Made by a program: the position numbers and the translations under genes. A stretch of DNA of 64,000 bases from an uncultured Prochlorococcus sp. GTDB lineage: Bacteria > Cyanobacteriota > Cyanobacteriia > PCC-6307 > Cyanobiaceae. The stretch is taken from contig NZ_CACAYO010000009.1 in assembly GCF_902536725.1 (NCBI RefSeq), positions 1 through 64,000 on the forward strand, read 5' to 3'. Under the pieces are notes generated by a model. That model saw only the letters and a list, made by a program, of their open reading frames with translations. It made no database searches and was not told the DNA's origin. This document shows positions 63,926 through 64,000 of this stretch, in pieces (positions within the stretch are counted from its first letter, which is position 1; each line of letters starts with the position of its first letter).

Positions 63926-64000
63926 ATTTTTATAAAAACGATGTAATTATTAATTTATTTTTTCGATTATCGATTATTAAAAAAAACATAATTTTGATGC

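Noticed and set aside
1..64000. CRISPR arrays, insertion sequences, integrase or phage genes
   Set aside because: No regularly spaced repeats, transposase or integrase motifs were seen on either strand.

Overview
The window comes from a small, AT-rich, densely coded cyanobacterial chromosome, and everything points to Prochlorococcus of a high-light clade. Indicators are PetM, CP43/D2, Ycf4, Ycf39, Ycf46, the fused NTRC thioredoxin reductase, high-light-inducible proteins, a Pcb/IsiA antenna, proton-translocating transhydrogenase, and families largely limited to marine picocyanobacteria (DUF1651, DUF3764, DUF1824, DUF2839, DUF3386). A Pcb gene beside flavodoxin would fit an HLII-type strain, but the strain cannot be fixed from sequence reading alone. 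No phage, transposon, CRISPR array or rRNA is visible.

Layout. 1-11 kb: housekeeping genes, mostly on the minus strand (cysQ-like fragment, pnp, rpsN, rseP, serS, ycf46, yidC, PH-domain protein, rnpA, rpmH, DUF2808, aroH, sppA). 11-18 kb: exporter, two glycosyltransferases, permease, SemiSWEET and a peroxiredoxin-like protein. 18-28 kb: an iron-stress neighbourhood with flavodoxin, Pcb/IsiA antenna, porin, PKHD-type dioxygenase and ferric-iron binding protein, with a perfect dyad between the last two; glyQ, a MIF homologue, tRNA-Ser(CGA) and a Yfr2-type small RNA lie among them. 28-40 kb: cobQ-ferredoxin, maf, psbD-psbC, ycf4-cyclophilin, ilvH, petM, ycf39, infA and NTRC. 40-53 kb: transhydrogenase operon, YheT-like hydrolase, dxr, cysS, polA with a coupled membrane-fusion protein, and ychF. 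53-64 kb: a microprotein-rich stretch with a three-gene hli operon, a SelO homologue, a Na+-symporter, many proteins of 35-120 residues and, at the end, a glutamine riboswitch of the downstream-peptide class before a 56-residue gene.

How the parts fit. The iron block replaces iron-rich ferredoxin by flavodoxin, adds antenna to photosystem I, and brings iron through an outer-membrane porin and periplasmic FutA. The hli/DUF1651/small-protein block looks like a light and DNA-damage stress module with candidate HLR1 and LexA-like sites. RNA-level control is a recurring theme: a Yfr1-complementary sequence covers the porin ribosome-binding site, a Yfr2-like RNA is encoded, a second terminator-ended candidate RNA precedes the hli operon, and a glutamine riboswitch closes the window. 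Two genes (cyclophilin lipoprotein, AEC permease) appear to start at ATA or ATT codons, which standard gene calling would truncate.
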